A stretch of 64,000 nucleotides of DNA from Zygnema cylindricum (Eukaryota > Streptophyta > Zygnematophyceae > Zygnematales > Zygnemataceae). The translations under genes were made by a program, and so were the position numbers. The notes beneath the pieces were generated by a model. The model did no database searches and was not told the origin of the DNA. It saw only the letters and a program-made list of their open reading frames with translations. Shown here piece by piece: positions 1 through 11,189 of this stretch; the stretch's first letter is position 1; every line of letters begins with the position of its first letter. The stretch covers positions 105,001 to 169,000 of the forward strand of contig JBBHKE010000930.1 of the NCBI GenBank assembly GCA_037447655.1, given 5' to 3'.

Positions 1-1288
1 TCCATAACTTGTCTCCCTTCTTTTTTTCATTTTTTTTGTTGTGAATTCTACAGCGGTTTTCTTTTTGTACGACCTCTCCCCCATTATGGTTAAAATTACG
101 GAAAAAAGGCGGAATTTTTTTCATTTTTTGACTCGTCTTTGCGCAGTAGTCGGGGGAGCTTTCGCTGTCACCGGTCAGTTTCTCTTTTTTTTTTTTTTGT
201 TTTTTTTTTTTGTACTTTCGTTTCTCTTTTGTAATTTCTGTACTCCTGTGTACTTCTCGTGTATTTTGTTGTTTTTCAATGTACTTTCTGTACTTTTTTG
301 TCTTTTCTGACAGGAATGGTTGACCGATGGGTTTACCATTTAGCTAAACAATTGACAGATCCTCCGAGTGGTCGAGGATTAATAACACCTCAAAGATAAA
401 TTTTAATAGGTGAGTTTTTTTAATTGTCGCTGTGATTATTATTATTTATGTTATCATTATTACTATTATTTGTTATTTCTTTCAAGTAATTTGACGGTAT
501 TTTAGTAGTCTGGTAGTTTGTCGGGTCCATAATGATATTCGATATTTGATACGTTCAATTATTTTATAATTTATAATTGGTAATCGACAATTGACAATCG
601 ATAAATTCGTAAATGAGAATTTGATAAATGAGTCATGCATGTTTTTGTTTCTTTTTCCTTCCAGTTATCATCAATATAATTTGATGTAGTTGTACGTTTT
701 TTTTTCACGTCTCAGAAAACTCAAAAAAAAATTGTCTTTTTTTGATGCATTGGAGGACAAAATGGGGTTTTGCCAAGATAATTCGTGTACAAAAAATTAT
801 ATGTTTAGTTTTTTATTTTTCTTGTTGTTTCATTTATTAGAATTAGGTTTTACCTCTCCTTCCCTCTCTCTTCAAAATAATTTCCAAAATGGTTTTAATG
901 AGACTTTTAAGCGTCTTCTAAGCCTCAAACTCTTGTTTCTTCCTATCTCCCTGCCCCTTTTATTCTTTCCTTTTCCAAATTTTTTGTCATTTTTCTTTTT
1001 CCCTCCTTTTTTTTCTTTAATTGACAGAATCTTTTGTTTCGAAAAATTTCCACATTTAGTGCTATGTGCACACCTTTCCTATTTCGAATAGGACACAAAC
1101 CAATTCGTGATTTTCGGCTGTTTCCATTCACATCGATTTTTTTTTTGAAAATAGGAAAAATGGTTTCCTCTCTCCCTAGTTTGGCCACATTTTGTCCTAT
1201 CTGGGTGATCCCGTTTAGTTTTCCGTTTCCGTTTCTGTTAATAACTGTATCGCAATCCTCTTAGTCTTTAACTAGAAAAGCAACTAAA
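1..1288. other. T-rich intergenic DNA, no gene seen
   Basis: Long poly-T and TTTC-rich stretches. Open frames here are low-complexity (Phe/Leu/Ser) and match no family I recognise. No splice-linked exons, RNA gene or transposon ends were found. Confidence 0.6.
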
Positions 1289-1500
1289 ATGGGTGAGAGA
1301 GAGGGAGAGGGAGAGCGAGGAGAGAGAGAAGGAAAAAGGGACAGAGAGGGAGAGGGGAGAGAAAGAGAAAAAGGGAGAGAGGGGGCAGGGGAGACAACGA
1401 GGGAAAGGGGGAGACAGCCGGAGAGGGAGAGAGAAAGAAGGACAGACCGAGAGAGTTGAAGTTAGAAGCGAGAGATATAAGAGAGAGAGAGAGAGTGAGG
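1289..1500. repeat. GA-rich polypurine tract
   Basis: About 210 bp made almost only of GAGA, GGGA and GAAA units. The Arg/Glu-rich frame across it is a by-product of the repeat and is not called a gene. From 1501 to about 2270 the sequence is again T-rich with nothing recognisable. Confidence 0.8.
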
Positions 1501-2269
1501 TTTGATATTGGGCAGGAGGTCATAATGAAGTTCAGTTTGTGGTATAAATGAGGTTTCAATTTTTCAGTAGTCAATTTTTTTTTTCGATTCGATTTCTTTT
1601 TTTTTTTGGCTGCCGGTGGAACAAATGTTCTGCCTTTGAATTGATTGGTCTGTCGGAATGGCTGCAAATAGTCACTTTTTTTTTCGAGGTTTTCTTCGTC
1701 GATTTTTTTTTTCATTCGCATTACATTATTGCATTATCTTTGTTATTGTTTTTTTTTTTGTGTATCGGAAAGATGTAAAATGTTCGATTTTGCTTAAATA
1801 ACCAATGGGAAAAGCCTTTAAAAAAAAAAAAACATCGCTACCAATGTGTAGCTTCTATGTTTCTTCTTTCTCTTTTTATTTATTTTTTTCCTTTTTTTTC
1901 TTTTTTCTAGGGACAAGAAATCTAACAAGCTTTCTAGTGGTTCCCGACGATTTTTGGTCTTTGAAAAGTGAGCTTTTATGTGAATACCTTAGCTGAAACT
2001 ATACCATCGCGCTTTTTAATAAAGTCTGCCATTCATTATTATTGTTTTTTTTACTTTTTTTATGTAACAGACTGTATTGAAGCAGAAACTGACACAGGTA
2101 ACTCGTATGGTAACTGACGGTTACGTAAATCAATTTGGAAATGTTGAGCTTCTAGTGAATGAGTTATAACCATATGCCAACTAATTAGGAACTATTAAAA
2201 AAAATCCCATTTTATTTTTGTGTTTGAACTGTTAAGTAAAACATGCTTATTGTCCTCCTATGCACACTG

Positions 2270-3135
2270 GAGTGCCTTGTGGAATCAGAGCACACTAAAT
2301 ATAACCGTTATGAAGCGAGACGACAACTCGGAAAACCGGACCACAGTAAAAACTGGTGCACCAAGCTCTAGAAAACTATATTCTAAAATTGCACCACATC
2401 TACAGTAAAAACCTTGTGAAATCACACCACAGCACCTTATGAAACTGCACCACACTAAATTGCACCTCACTAAGCAGCGAGAAATGGGGGCAAGATTTGT
2501 GAGGTTGCACCATTCGAATAAAAACATCTTGCTACTAAAAAAAATCATTTTATGGCTAATGTAAAGTACATTCATATAAAAGCACCACAAAGGAAAACCA
2601 TCTTATGATGTAGCACCACAAAAAAAACAACGACCTTATGAATTCAAACCGCACTAAAAAGAATCGCCTTAATGAAATCACACCACAGTAAAAATCACCA
2701 CTAACAAGTACTAGGCAGAAAAAACTACTACCCAATGAAATCAGGGGATACTAAAAAAACCACACGATGAAATCAAAACACAGTAATAATACCACCCTAT
2801 GAAATAGCACCACAGCATAATAAACCACCTTGTGAAATCCCACCACAATAATAAAAAAAACAAACCACCTTACAAAATTGCACCGCTAAAAAATACCTCT
2901 TGCTGCAGTCGTACCACATTGAATAAACCACCGTGTGAAATCACACCAGGGAAAAAAAATCACCGCAAATAACATTTAACTATTCCACCACATTTAAAAA
3001 AAACCACCTTATGAAATCACACCACGCTAAAAAGAACCACTGAACTCGCGCCGTGATATTAAGAAAGCACCTTGTGGAATCACAACGGGCTACAAAAAAC
3101 CGCCTAATGAAAAACCACAGACCCAAAAAAAAAAA
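2270..3135. repeat. Degenerate minisatellite, about 30-bp unit
   Basis: An imperfect unit resembling ACCACCTTATGAAATCACAC followed by CACA(C/G)TAAAAA is repeated many times with indels. Clear copies are near 2400-2450, 2660-2700, 2790-2840, 2930-2950 and 3000-3030. It is decayed enough that no frame stays open. Confidence 0.75.
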
Positions 3136-4307
3136 AAACAAAAAATGTGTTTTCGAACAAAATAGTGTATACTACACCGTGTAACCCTAATAGCGATTCA
3201 CGGTGTAGCTATCCTAGGATACAGGGATTTTGACACGGTAAAATATATTTTTATCTAAGGGTATGGTTACATCAGACGAAAAATGAGGTTTATTACAAAA
3301 TTCTGTACTTGCCCGTACCATGCCGTACTAAATTTTCGTGAGTTATTGAAAAACATACATAACACAAATAAGATTACGATTCTCCAAATATCCGGGAGAA
3401 AACATCGACCGTCCGATTACATTTTGGTCTTTATCTGCGAAGCAATCGCTCCATCCGCCTCTGTATTGGTAAACCCACCTCGCGGAGGTGGGTTCGCCAT
3501 TACAGAAGCAGTCAATTCGCTACACCTGGACGATAGACACGTGCGTCGATGAAAAAAGAAGAAAAAAAATTATTTCCAATTACGCGATGGAAAATGAAAA
3601 TCTTTTCACACGTCCCCAAAGTCACGTGCCTTCGGACAAGGTGACCGTAAAATCTTTGCTGAAAATAAATACGGTTTTTTACTGAAAGTCAGAGTGAAGG
3701 AGATCTCTGAGGTACATTGACGCGGTACACTTGTGAAGTACACGTACGTAATACGCACGGTCCAAAATACGTATGGTCGGTTTCCAAATCTTTGACGATT
3801 TCAGAGATTTGATCGTCAACTTACGTGTAGCCAATCAAATCAGAACAGGTATGTAAAAACTTAATTTTAGATGTTACGCGATATTACCGGGGCCTATGTA
3901 AGCAGAATTTTTGATATCCATATAATCACAGAGACCACCTGATAGAGCCTAAATATTAGCTTTGCAACGTCCTACAAGGATAAAATCCAACCATATCTGT
4001 ATAGAATTAAAACTTCCAATTTAAATTAATTGTGGAACCTCGTGAGAGGCTTTCCCAAAAACTTTTATATGCCGCTTTTAGTACGAAGTGCACGGTATTC
4101 TTTAGTAAAAGGCGAAAGAATAGTTCGCTTTGCACTTGGTACACGACTTTTTAATAATTTAAGAAATTGCTCGAAACTAAATAATAATCTTACACGTAGG
4201 CTTTTGACAAACAATGTGGGCCAATACAAACATTTCCGTACTTTTACTTGTTACAAAATCGTACTACACTGTGGATAGCGAATCGCGATTCGCGGTGAAA
4301 AGTACAG
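3136..4307. other. Intergenic DNA with dispersed MITE-end motifs
   Basis: No gene is supported. Around 3165-3212 there is a short copy of the recurrent end motif (TACACCGTG and AGCGATTCACGGTGTAG facing each other). At 3406-3420 the recurrent ATCGGACGGT motif appears on the minus strand. An 89-codon frame at 3283-3552 has no recognisable domain. Confidence 0.4.
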
Positions 4308-4497
4308 TACACCGTGAATCGCTATGAGCGACATCATATCAATCGGGATATTTCAATGGACACGTGTCGGTTCTTTATCCGACGTTTGTGATTGAATGGT
4401 CAGGTCGCACCTTCCGATTGGCGGCTACAACACTCGGACACGTGTAGACGGAGAAAGGCTCATTTAAGTGGCAAAAAATAACGTTTCCAGTAATAGG
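4308..4497. mobile_element. Decayed MITE, CAGTACACCG-end family
   Basis: The left end is TACACCGTGAATCGCTATGA, preceded by CAG. The right end reads ...GGAGAAAGG, TTTAAGTGGCAAAAA, then GTAATAGG, matching the right end of the better copies at 5764, 10990 and 16367. It is non-coding. The inverted repeats have diverged, so this copy is called by similarity to its relatives. Confidence 0.5.
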
Positions 4498-5096
4498 ATT
4501 TTCAGTACTGCCCATAATTGGTAGAGTTAACAACACTAATTCATTTGCGACTTTTTTTGGCAGAAAATGAAAAAAAAGTGTTATTAACACTATTTAGGAT
4601 TGTGGACTACAATCTACCACGTCTCCTTGCACGTCTCCTAAATTAGTGTTGCGTATTATAATTTCGCAATAACACTAATAAATCCTCAACGCTAATAATG
4701 TTGGGTAGTGTAGTAAAGATGACCCTCCATGAAAATTTCAGCACATAATAATTTATATAAGCTATTTTTGTGTGCCTTTCCATGGATTTTAATGCATCAT
4801 TAAAGATGTGAAATTAAGAATTTTCACCTGGAAACACTTCTCATATAAACATGCTTTTTTATAGCTCTTTGACAAAAGTTACTTTTGTGTTTATCCAACT
4901 TCCAACCAAATTCAGAAAAAAAATAAGTGCAAAATATATTAAGAAAAAATCATTCCCCGACTTGGCAAGTTAAGGAATATGCCGATCCTTTGTCCAACCT
5001 CAAAATAAAAAAATACCTCCCACACCCTCGTATTACAACACGACACATGTACACTATCTACACATTATTTGTCTACTCATTATTTGTTTAGTATTA
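4498..5096. other. Intergenic DNA with AACACTAAT/ATTAGTGTT motifs
   Basis: No gene is seen. Short inverted AACACTA / TAGTGTT words recur here (for example near 4580, 4648 and 4672), and similar words occur at 11735-11800 and 20310-20440. This may be a further decayed inverted-repeat family, but clean ends could not be set. Confidence 0.35.
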
Positions 5097-5520
5097 GTGT
5101 TGCGTATCGGTAACCATTTGCCGATAATCGACATGTACCTTTTCTTTACCTACCGATAACCAATATATTGGTCTAGTATATCGATAACGGATTTATCGCG
5201 ATAAAAAGCCGATCCATCGCGATAAATTACCGATAAACATCGGGCCCGATAATTGTACAGTTAAGACCGTACACTTTTCCTTTTTTTGTAAGGAAGTATG
5301 GAACGGATTGACACACATGGCATGCCACACTATATAACATGTAAAATATAATACAATATAGTATGAAGTACTATGATGTAGTATACTATATTTTTTACAC
5401 TTATCGGCGATAAATAATTTGTTGGTTCTTGAGCGATATACCGAGACCCCTCACCATTTTATAACCGATAGTTTTCCGTATCGATTTTATCGAGATAAGT
5501 TTTTACTTGATACACAACAC
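5097..5520 (+). mobile_element. MITE with GTGTTGYGTATC ends, copy 1
   Basis: A 424-bp non-coding element. Its left end GTGTTGCGTATCGG is the inverse of its right end GATACACAACAC. The interior is full of TATCG/CGATA words (ATCGCGATAAA, CCGATAAC). A second copy in the opposite orientation lies at 5953-6419, and aligning the two supports the ends. Confidence 0.65.
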
Positions 5521-5763
5521 AACTATTTACACACTATTACCGTGCACTTTATTTTTATAGACATTATTTATCTACACATTCTCATAGTCACAAGTTATAC
5601 GAATTAAACCGTACTTATATTAACGAAAAGGAATAAAGAGTATTATTAATTATGTTTTAGGTTTTAGGGTCTTCGTTTAGTGGCGTCGATATAATGATAC
5701 CAACACTAATAACGATTCAAGGTGTAAAGGTCCGTACATTAGAGTACAATACATCGTGAATCG

Positions 5764-5949
5764 CTACTAGTGTTAATGTTTTTGACTTTTTTTCTGCCAC
5801 TTAAAACATATTTTCTCTGTACATACTTGTCCAATTTTCATATAAAGACAACCAATCAGAAGATCAAAAATTTGGCTTTCAATCGTAAACGTCAAACCCA
5901 TAAGCTTACAAGTGTGTTAAGTGGTAAAAAAAAACGCTAACACTAATAG
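5764..5949. mobile_element. MITE, ATTAGTGTT / TTTAAGTGG family
   Basis: A 186-bp non-coding element. The left end CTACTAGTGTTAATG... with TGCCACTTAAAAC is the inverse of the right end GTTAAGTGGTAAAAA...CTAACACTAATAG. It sits between two copies of another MITE family (5097-5520 and 5953-6419). Just to its left (5700-5767) is a further small palindrome with TAACGATTC and GAATCGCTA arms. Confidence 0.65.
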
Positions 5950-5952
5950 TTG

Positions 5953-6419
5953 GTGTCGTGTATCGGCAATAAATTTATTGCGATAGCACCGATATCGATA
6001 GTTGTCGGTTATCAAACGGTGAGGGGTCTTGATATATCTCTCTGAGACCAGCAAATTCCTTGTTGACGATAATTGGAAAAATTATAGTACGCTATATAAT
6101 TGTACTTTATAATTTATTGTATTATATTATTCAATCTATATAGCGTGGCATGCCAAGTGTAACAAGCTTTTCTGTACTATGTGTAACGGAATAACGACGG
6201 CTCAGTACGACGGATCAAAACATTCAACCGTACAATTTAAGCGGTACAATTCCTGCCGATAGTCATCGGTACCGGTGCTATCGCGATAAATAACCGATAT
6301 TATCGGTTTTTTATCGGTGATAACACCGGTGTCGATATATCGTGTCAATATATCGATTATCGGCAAGCCAAAAAAAGGTACATATCGATTATCGGCAAAA
6401 CTCTACCTATACACAACAC
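5953..6419 (-). mobile_element. MITE with GTGTTGYGTATC ends, copy 2 (inverted)
   Basis: The reverse-oriented relative of 5097-5520. Its right end, read on the minus strand, matches the left end of copy 1 through GTGTTG, TTGCCGATAATCGA and ATGTACCTTTT. It is 467 bp, non-coding and rich in CGATA words. Confidence 0.65.
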
Positions 6420-6455
6420 TACCCATAGCGACACAGGGTGTACTATTCCGTACAG

Positions 6456-6970
6456 TACAGTACACCGCGAATCGTAATTAGAGTAAAGAAAAAATTAGAG
6501 TAAAAAAAAGAGAAAAAAATAATTAGAGTTATGAACTCTAATTCGTGTGATATAACTTTTTCAAAAAGGAATTTACTCTAATCTATTTAAGTAATATAAT
6601 TTGACGCGGTGAATATCTCTACTGTAAATTAGATATTCGTACAAAATTATACAAAACGTACAGTTTATCGTCACTATGACGTTCGCACTACGCAGTTTGT
6701 TAAGTCGCAATTACATGATAACGACCTTTATTAAATCATTATTTGTACTTTTTTAATTTATAAAGTACAATTTTGCACGTTCAGACACTGACCGTACGCC
6801 ACACTATTTAAACCGACACTGTATTAGAGTTATTAACGCTCATTCAAAAAATACCTCAAATAGTACAATGAAAAATTTAGAATCATTTACTCTATTTAAA
6901 GTGATAGAGTCGAATTTAGGGCGACCAAATTAGCGAAACTTACTCTAATTACGATTCGCGGTGTACTGTA
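6456..6970. mobile_element. MITE with 31-bp perfect terminal inverted repeats (Tc1/mariner-like)
   Basis: The two ends are exact inverse copies for 31 bp, beginning TACAGTACACCGCGAATCGT and continuing AATTAGAGTAA. Read as TA followed by CAGTACACCG..., this fits TA target duplications and CAGT-type termini, as known for Tc1/mariner-derived MITEs. The 515-bp interior is non-coding. Perfect ends suggest this is the youngest MITE in the window. Confidence 0.8.
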
Positions 6971-7865
6971 ATCTAGTGTAACAGACGCAATTCCTCCAAT
7001 GCTACACCGTGCATTAGGGCGTGTTCCCATGTGTTCAAGTAAGGTTTTTTTCCCGTCGTTTTCACAGAAAATGGGACTTCCAACGAGAAAATATTACGCC
7101 GTACGAAAAATGGGCAAAAACACAAGTACATTTTACATCATCTTGGAACTTGAAAGGTACGACAATTTGGCGTTATTATCATCGCGACCCACTTCCAGCT
7201 CATCTTCACACTAGTAATGGAATCAAATCGCGATCTACTTTTAACCAAGATAACACCCTATAGACGAATAGAAAGCAGGCATTGCACGCGTGAAACGTCT
7301 CCAAATTTTTTTGAACGAGGGAGAGTACACGCTATTTTTTTACATGCTCGTCACGCGCATGTACGTACAAAAATGACAAGCATGTACGGAAAAAAAATCG
7401 TTGGGGTCTCGGACCTCCACTTTCATTCACGGGTCCTTTGCAAAAATTTACAACGTTTTCGTCTCTCCCCATCTTTTTCATTCGACCGCTCCTCTTTCTC
7501 TCATCTCTAAATGAAATGCAACAATAATAGTCTCAAATGAAAGATATATTTTTTTCCTTTTTTTTTTACTATTTTTGGTCTCATTTTGATGGCATATCGA
7601 ATGATAAATGGTAAGAAAAAGAAATCGGCAAGCCATGGCCGAAAGTTTGTGTTGATGACGTCACAAGGTAGCATGACTTCGCAATGTCACAAAACCCTAA
7701 ACATCTACAATGTCACAAAAACTCGAAGTCTACAACCGTCGCCGTTTTTGTAGGCGTCACTAATTTTAGGAAGTTTCGTAGTCATCTAGATTTCGTTTCG
7801 TACTATCGTAGGCTGTCGCATATTTTGTAAACGTCTACACCTGTCACATATTTGAAGTAATGAAC
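6971..7865. other. Intergenic DNA, no supported gene
   Basis: Three overlapping open frames of 71-97 codons lie at 6999-7510 in different frames. None has a recognisable domain or consistent splice context, and they are treated as chance. Confidence 0.4.
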
Positions 7866-8412
7866 CATAGTTGAAAAGTAGGCGTTTTTATGGTAGGCCT
7901 TTGGTAGGCGCACAAAACTTGGCACTAAACTCACGTAGAGTAGGCATACTGTATGGGTGTTCGTTGTGGACACTCTTGTACGTACGTACGAATCTTACGT
8001 ATGATCATAGTTCAGCGCACGCCGACGGACGAAATTTTTTAGCGAACTAAAACACGCGGATGTTCAAAATTGCAGACGCTAATATGACAGATAGCCTTAT
8101 CGTAAGTTGTATTACGGGCTTTTTATGTGATCTTCTTAAATCACTAGTTTGATCATAGACCGTCCGATCGTCTGAATCTAACGGTTTAAATAAGTTTTAC
8201 CTCAAAACTCACAGAAATTGTTTTTTTTGTCCGATTTTTTTTCAAAATTTAGACATGACGTTTAATTCTCTATCGATCGATGTGCAACTCAACCCTGTAA
8301 CTATTTTTTTTCATTTTTCGACCAATACAATATGGGTCTTAAGGGCATATTGTATGTTTTGCATACAATAGGCATATTGTATGGGCCTACTTTCACCTAC
8401 TTTTGAACTATG
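7866..8412 (+). mobile_element. MITE, CATAGTTSAAAAGTAGG family, copy 1
   Basis: A 547-bp non-coding element. The left end CATAGTTGAAAAGTAGGCG is the inverse of the right end CCTACTTTTGAACTATG. Internal landmarks shared by all four copies are GGTAGGCCTTTGGTAGGCGC, the ATCGGACGGT motif (minus strand near 8158-8170), GTGATCTTCTTA, GTGCAACTCAACCCTGT, and a palindromic CATATTGTATG...CATACAATA segment. Other copies are at 16828-17409 (same orientation), 18144-18516 and 27330-27629 (opposite). Confidence 0.75.
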
Positions 8413-8571
8413 CCTAGAAGTATGTTAGCCGTTTGTATTCAACTGCTTTTTTCCCGTGGCATGATAGAAAATGTTTTGAGAAATTAAATCGTACCCAAAG
8501 TGGGTAAATATATGAAATAGTATGTATAGAATTTATGTTTAATATTTTGTTTACAAAGTGTGCTTACCAGC

Positions 8572-8652
8572 GATGATATGGCCGAGTTGGTCTAAGGCGC
8601 AGGATTAAGGTTCCTGTCCGAAAGGGCGTGGGTTCAAATCCCACTGTCATCA
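8572..8652 (+). tRNA. tRNA-Leu (anticodon AAG)
   Basis: A full cloverleaf can be drawn. The acceptor arms GATGATA and TGTCATC pair over seven positions with one G-T pair, followed by discriminator A. The D-arm region GGCCGAGTTGGTCTAAGGC carries the A box. The anticodon stem CAGGA/TCCTG encloses loop TTAAGGT with anticodon AAG. The variable arm TCCGAAAGGGC is long, as expected for class II leucine tRNAs. The T arm GTGGG-TTCAAAT-CCCAC is perfect and contains the B box. No intron is present and CCA is not encoded, as normal for a nuclear gene. It delivers leucine to CUU codons (and CUC after A34-to-inosine editing). It stands alone in repeat-rich DNA. Confidence 0.95.
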
Positions 8653-9587
8653 CATAAGAGTGAGTTAAATGTGAATTTTGCCAACATTTTGACAGCTGTG
8701 CATTGGCTTTCTTGTACAGAAACGGACAAAAACCAATTTATAACACTATTCAACGTTCCACCGGATTACGGTTACGTTTCTCTTCTGATGAACAAAACGA
8801 CAAAGCATTCCGATTTGCTTGCTATTATCTTTTACTTGATCTTCACTTTTGCCTTTACTCGAATGTGTTTCCTTTGCTATTTTGTTAATGAATTGTTCCT
8901 CTATATGACCTCATCGGTCGATGCCGGTGTTTATTTAAAAGTCATCATATTGAAATTTCTTTAATGTATCGACCTTTCACTCATGATTTCATGTTACTAT
9001 ATTTCATCGGTGCTATCTAGAGTAACGACAAAAACAATAGATACACTATTCCCCAACGTCCACATGTAATGACGAACGAGAAAGGGCACATTCGACAGTA
9101 CAACATGCCAAACATGTACATGTACTTTTCTGTTAAAGTACATTTTTACTAACATCAATACCACCGACATCATTTTAAATCTCTTTTACTTACTAAGAAA
9201 ACTAGTCAAGTTAAGGGATTATTTCAAATAATAATAATTTATTTGTCAATCCAATCAAGCAATAGGTTTCTTATTCATAGTTCAACTGGGCAAATGACAC
9301 CATACATAAATAAAGTGTAGAAGTTTCCAAAATGATTGCATAGCAATTTATTTCGATACCTATGGTATTCTCATTTATCTTTGTTAAAAATTTCATCAAA
9401 ACAATGTATATTCGTACCATACAGATCAAATATAATCAAAAGATCTGCTATTCGATGTTGAAATGTTCGACTTTGGCAGTTTTGGACTGAAGCGATGGTC
9501 GATACGCTTTCTCTCACTTCACTCATATTCTCTCCGTCACTTAACTATTTTTCTGGGAACAAAACAAACAAATCACCTCCTAGTGAA
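8653..9587. other. Intergenic DNA downstream of tRNA-Leu
   Basis: AT-rich, no supported gene. A 97-codon frame at 8671-8964 starts just after the tRNA but shows no recognisable domain. A TTTT terminator for polymerase III is not adjacent to the tRNA; the first T runs of that length occur well downstream. Confidence 0.35.
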
Positions 9588-9643
9588 AGTACAAGGTACA
9601 AGTACAAACGCCAGGTACAAGGTACAAGTACAAGTGAACCTAG
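9588..9643. repeat. Short GGTACAAG/GTACAA tandem repeat
   Basis: AGTACAAGGTACAAGTACAA is repeated almost exactly after a short spacer (ACGCCA), giving about seven GTAC words in roughly 50 bp. Confidence 0.75.
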
Positions 9644-9935
9644 AACCATTCACAGTAAAAATGGTGTGAAACTAAATTTCGTCTGATTCATCAAAAGTAT
9701 CGACCAAAAAACATCTTCTTCCATTTTATGTGTATATTACTCTATATTAATATTTTATTCCATATTCCAAAAATAGAATTAGTGAAAGATATCCAAATGG
9801 TTACATGGAAATGTACAAGCTCCTTAACTGACATTACTGGCTCAGTAATCATTGCATTCACACAGTAAACTGTACGATTTAGCAAAAGAAGTACATTGTT
9901 GTGTACCGTTATGGTGTTTACATTACTAAGCATAC

Positions 9936-10020
9936 AGGATAAATTAAAAAGCACGATGGTAAACCATCTGAGTTCGGGGGTACAGAAGGGGTGGCATGTC
10001 TTACTAGTCAGGATCACCAG
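9936..10020. repeat. Dispersed hairpin repeat shared with 42908-42975
   Basis: CAGGATAAATTAAAAAGCAC followed by GATGGTAAACCATCTGAG, a GGGGGTACA run and GGGTGG occurs here and, with few changes, at about 42908-42975. GATGGT-AA-ACCATC is a perfect hairpin. The class of element is unknown. Confidence 0.6.
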
Positions 10021-10126
10021 CAACAACCAAAAGTATAATTTGGTGTATATGCTTAGAGAAAATATAGCAGACATACTATTTTGCTTTCTTTGGATCTTTT
10101 ACTACGACATTCCTTCCACTACAATT

Positions 10127-10822
10127 AGGGTGGACTTCCATAGGCGTCCCAGTAATTGTACGGAAAATTTCACTGAAGGGCGTGCCTTCCATTATGTCGC
10201 GTCTGTAAACCTGCGTGGCTCATTCTGGTTGGTAACACGTAAGTTAATATTCGATGCTTAAAATCTTGAAAGAATCTTCGAATGCAATGTCAGAACGCAA
10301 TATCTGTACGGGCGGAGGTAATATCTGTACCAGCGGAGATAATATCTGTACCAGCGGAGGTAATTAATGACTTTTACAGAGGGCATTAAATGTACTACCC
10401 AAAATTTCAAAACGCAACGACAAAAAGGCGGCGGCAAACTTTGATGGTGGGAGCGTGACGGGATAATTTCGGCGGATTTGCAGCCACCCTGGCGGAAGGC
10501 ACATGGCCCATGCGACGTGTACGCACATGCGCGCGCGCTCATCCTGGATTCTTTTTACCTTTTCCACGCAGCCTATTTTTACACATTCTGTATTCGAGAA
10601 CTGTCCTCACTGTGCACAGTCTTAGAAAACTGCAGGGTTGGTAATGTGGCGTCACGGATAAAAAGTGTAATTGATTCCGACGGTCCTAATTTACGCCTAC
10701 AACCTTGGACAATTTTCTGTACTGTTGTTTTCGTTGAAAAAAAAAAAAATCTGTACGAACTTGTACGAAACGGTACGGCCGTCAGTAAAAAGCCCCACTT
10801 TTCGCTAATGAAAGTCCACCCT
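10127..10822. mobile_element. Possible MITE with AGGGTGGACTTYCA ends
   Basis: AGGGTGGACTTCCA at the left is the inverse of TGAAAGTCCACCCT at the right, with one mismatch in 14. The interior is about 700 bp, with no coding region I recognise, although a 153-codon frame (10478-10939) crosses the right end. A related right end (TCTACCCTAATTCGG) appears near 20290. Confidence 0.45.
10300..10366. repeat. Three-copy 21-bp tandem repeat
   Basis: AATATCTGTAC(C/G)(A/G)GCGGAG(G/A)T is repeated three times head to tail. Confidence 0.8.
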
Positions 10823-10989
10823 TATAGACGATTTTGTGAATTTCATGCAAATACAGAAAATATGAGATGCAGATTCCCAAACTTGGTTCCGGTGAAGACA
10901 CAGGAACAACACATATGGTTAAAATTCTGGTTAATATAGTGAAACTACAGTGACAATTGAAATCACAATAACATTAACATTATGAACAA

Positions 10990-11187
10990 TACACCATGCA
11001 TCACTATTAGTGTTGATGCTTTTTTTGCCGCTTAAAATGTCTTTTCTTCGTACACGCTTGCCAGATTACGAATCTGATGGTTGCGATTGAAAGCCAAGAT
11101 TCTCGCCTTAACATTGGCAGTTTGTGTACGGAGAAAAGAAGTTTTAAGTGGCGAAAAAATTATTAATACTCATAGCGATACAGTGTA
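10990..11187. mobile_element. MITE, CAGTACACCG / ATTAGTGTT family
   Basis: About 198 bp with long imperfect terminal inverted repeats of roughly 70 bp. Left: TACACCATGCATCACTATTA, GTGTTGATG, TTGCCGCTTAAAATG, TTCTTCGTACAC. Right, inverted: GTGTACGGAGAAAAGAAG, TTTTAAGTGGCG, ATAGCGATACAGTGTA. It is non-coding, with the same layout as 5764-5949 and 16367-16573. Confidence 0.75.
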
Positions 11188-11189
11188 CT

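Noticed and set aside
5097-6419. CRISPR-like or phage-related direct repeats
   Set aside because: The CGATA-rich repeats are inverted MITE interiors in a eukaryotic genome; no regular repeat-spacer pattern.
6999-7510. Three overlapping frames suggesting a small gene with introns
   Set aside because: They overlap in conflicting frames, and no coherent splice model or domain emerged.
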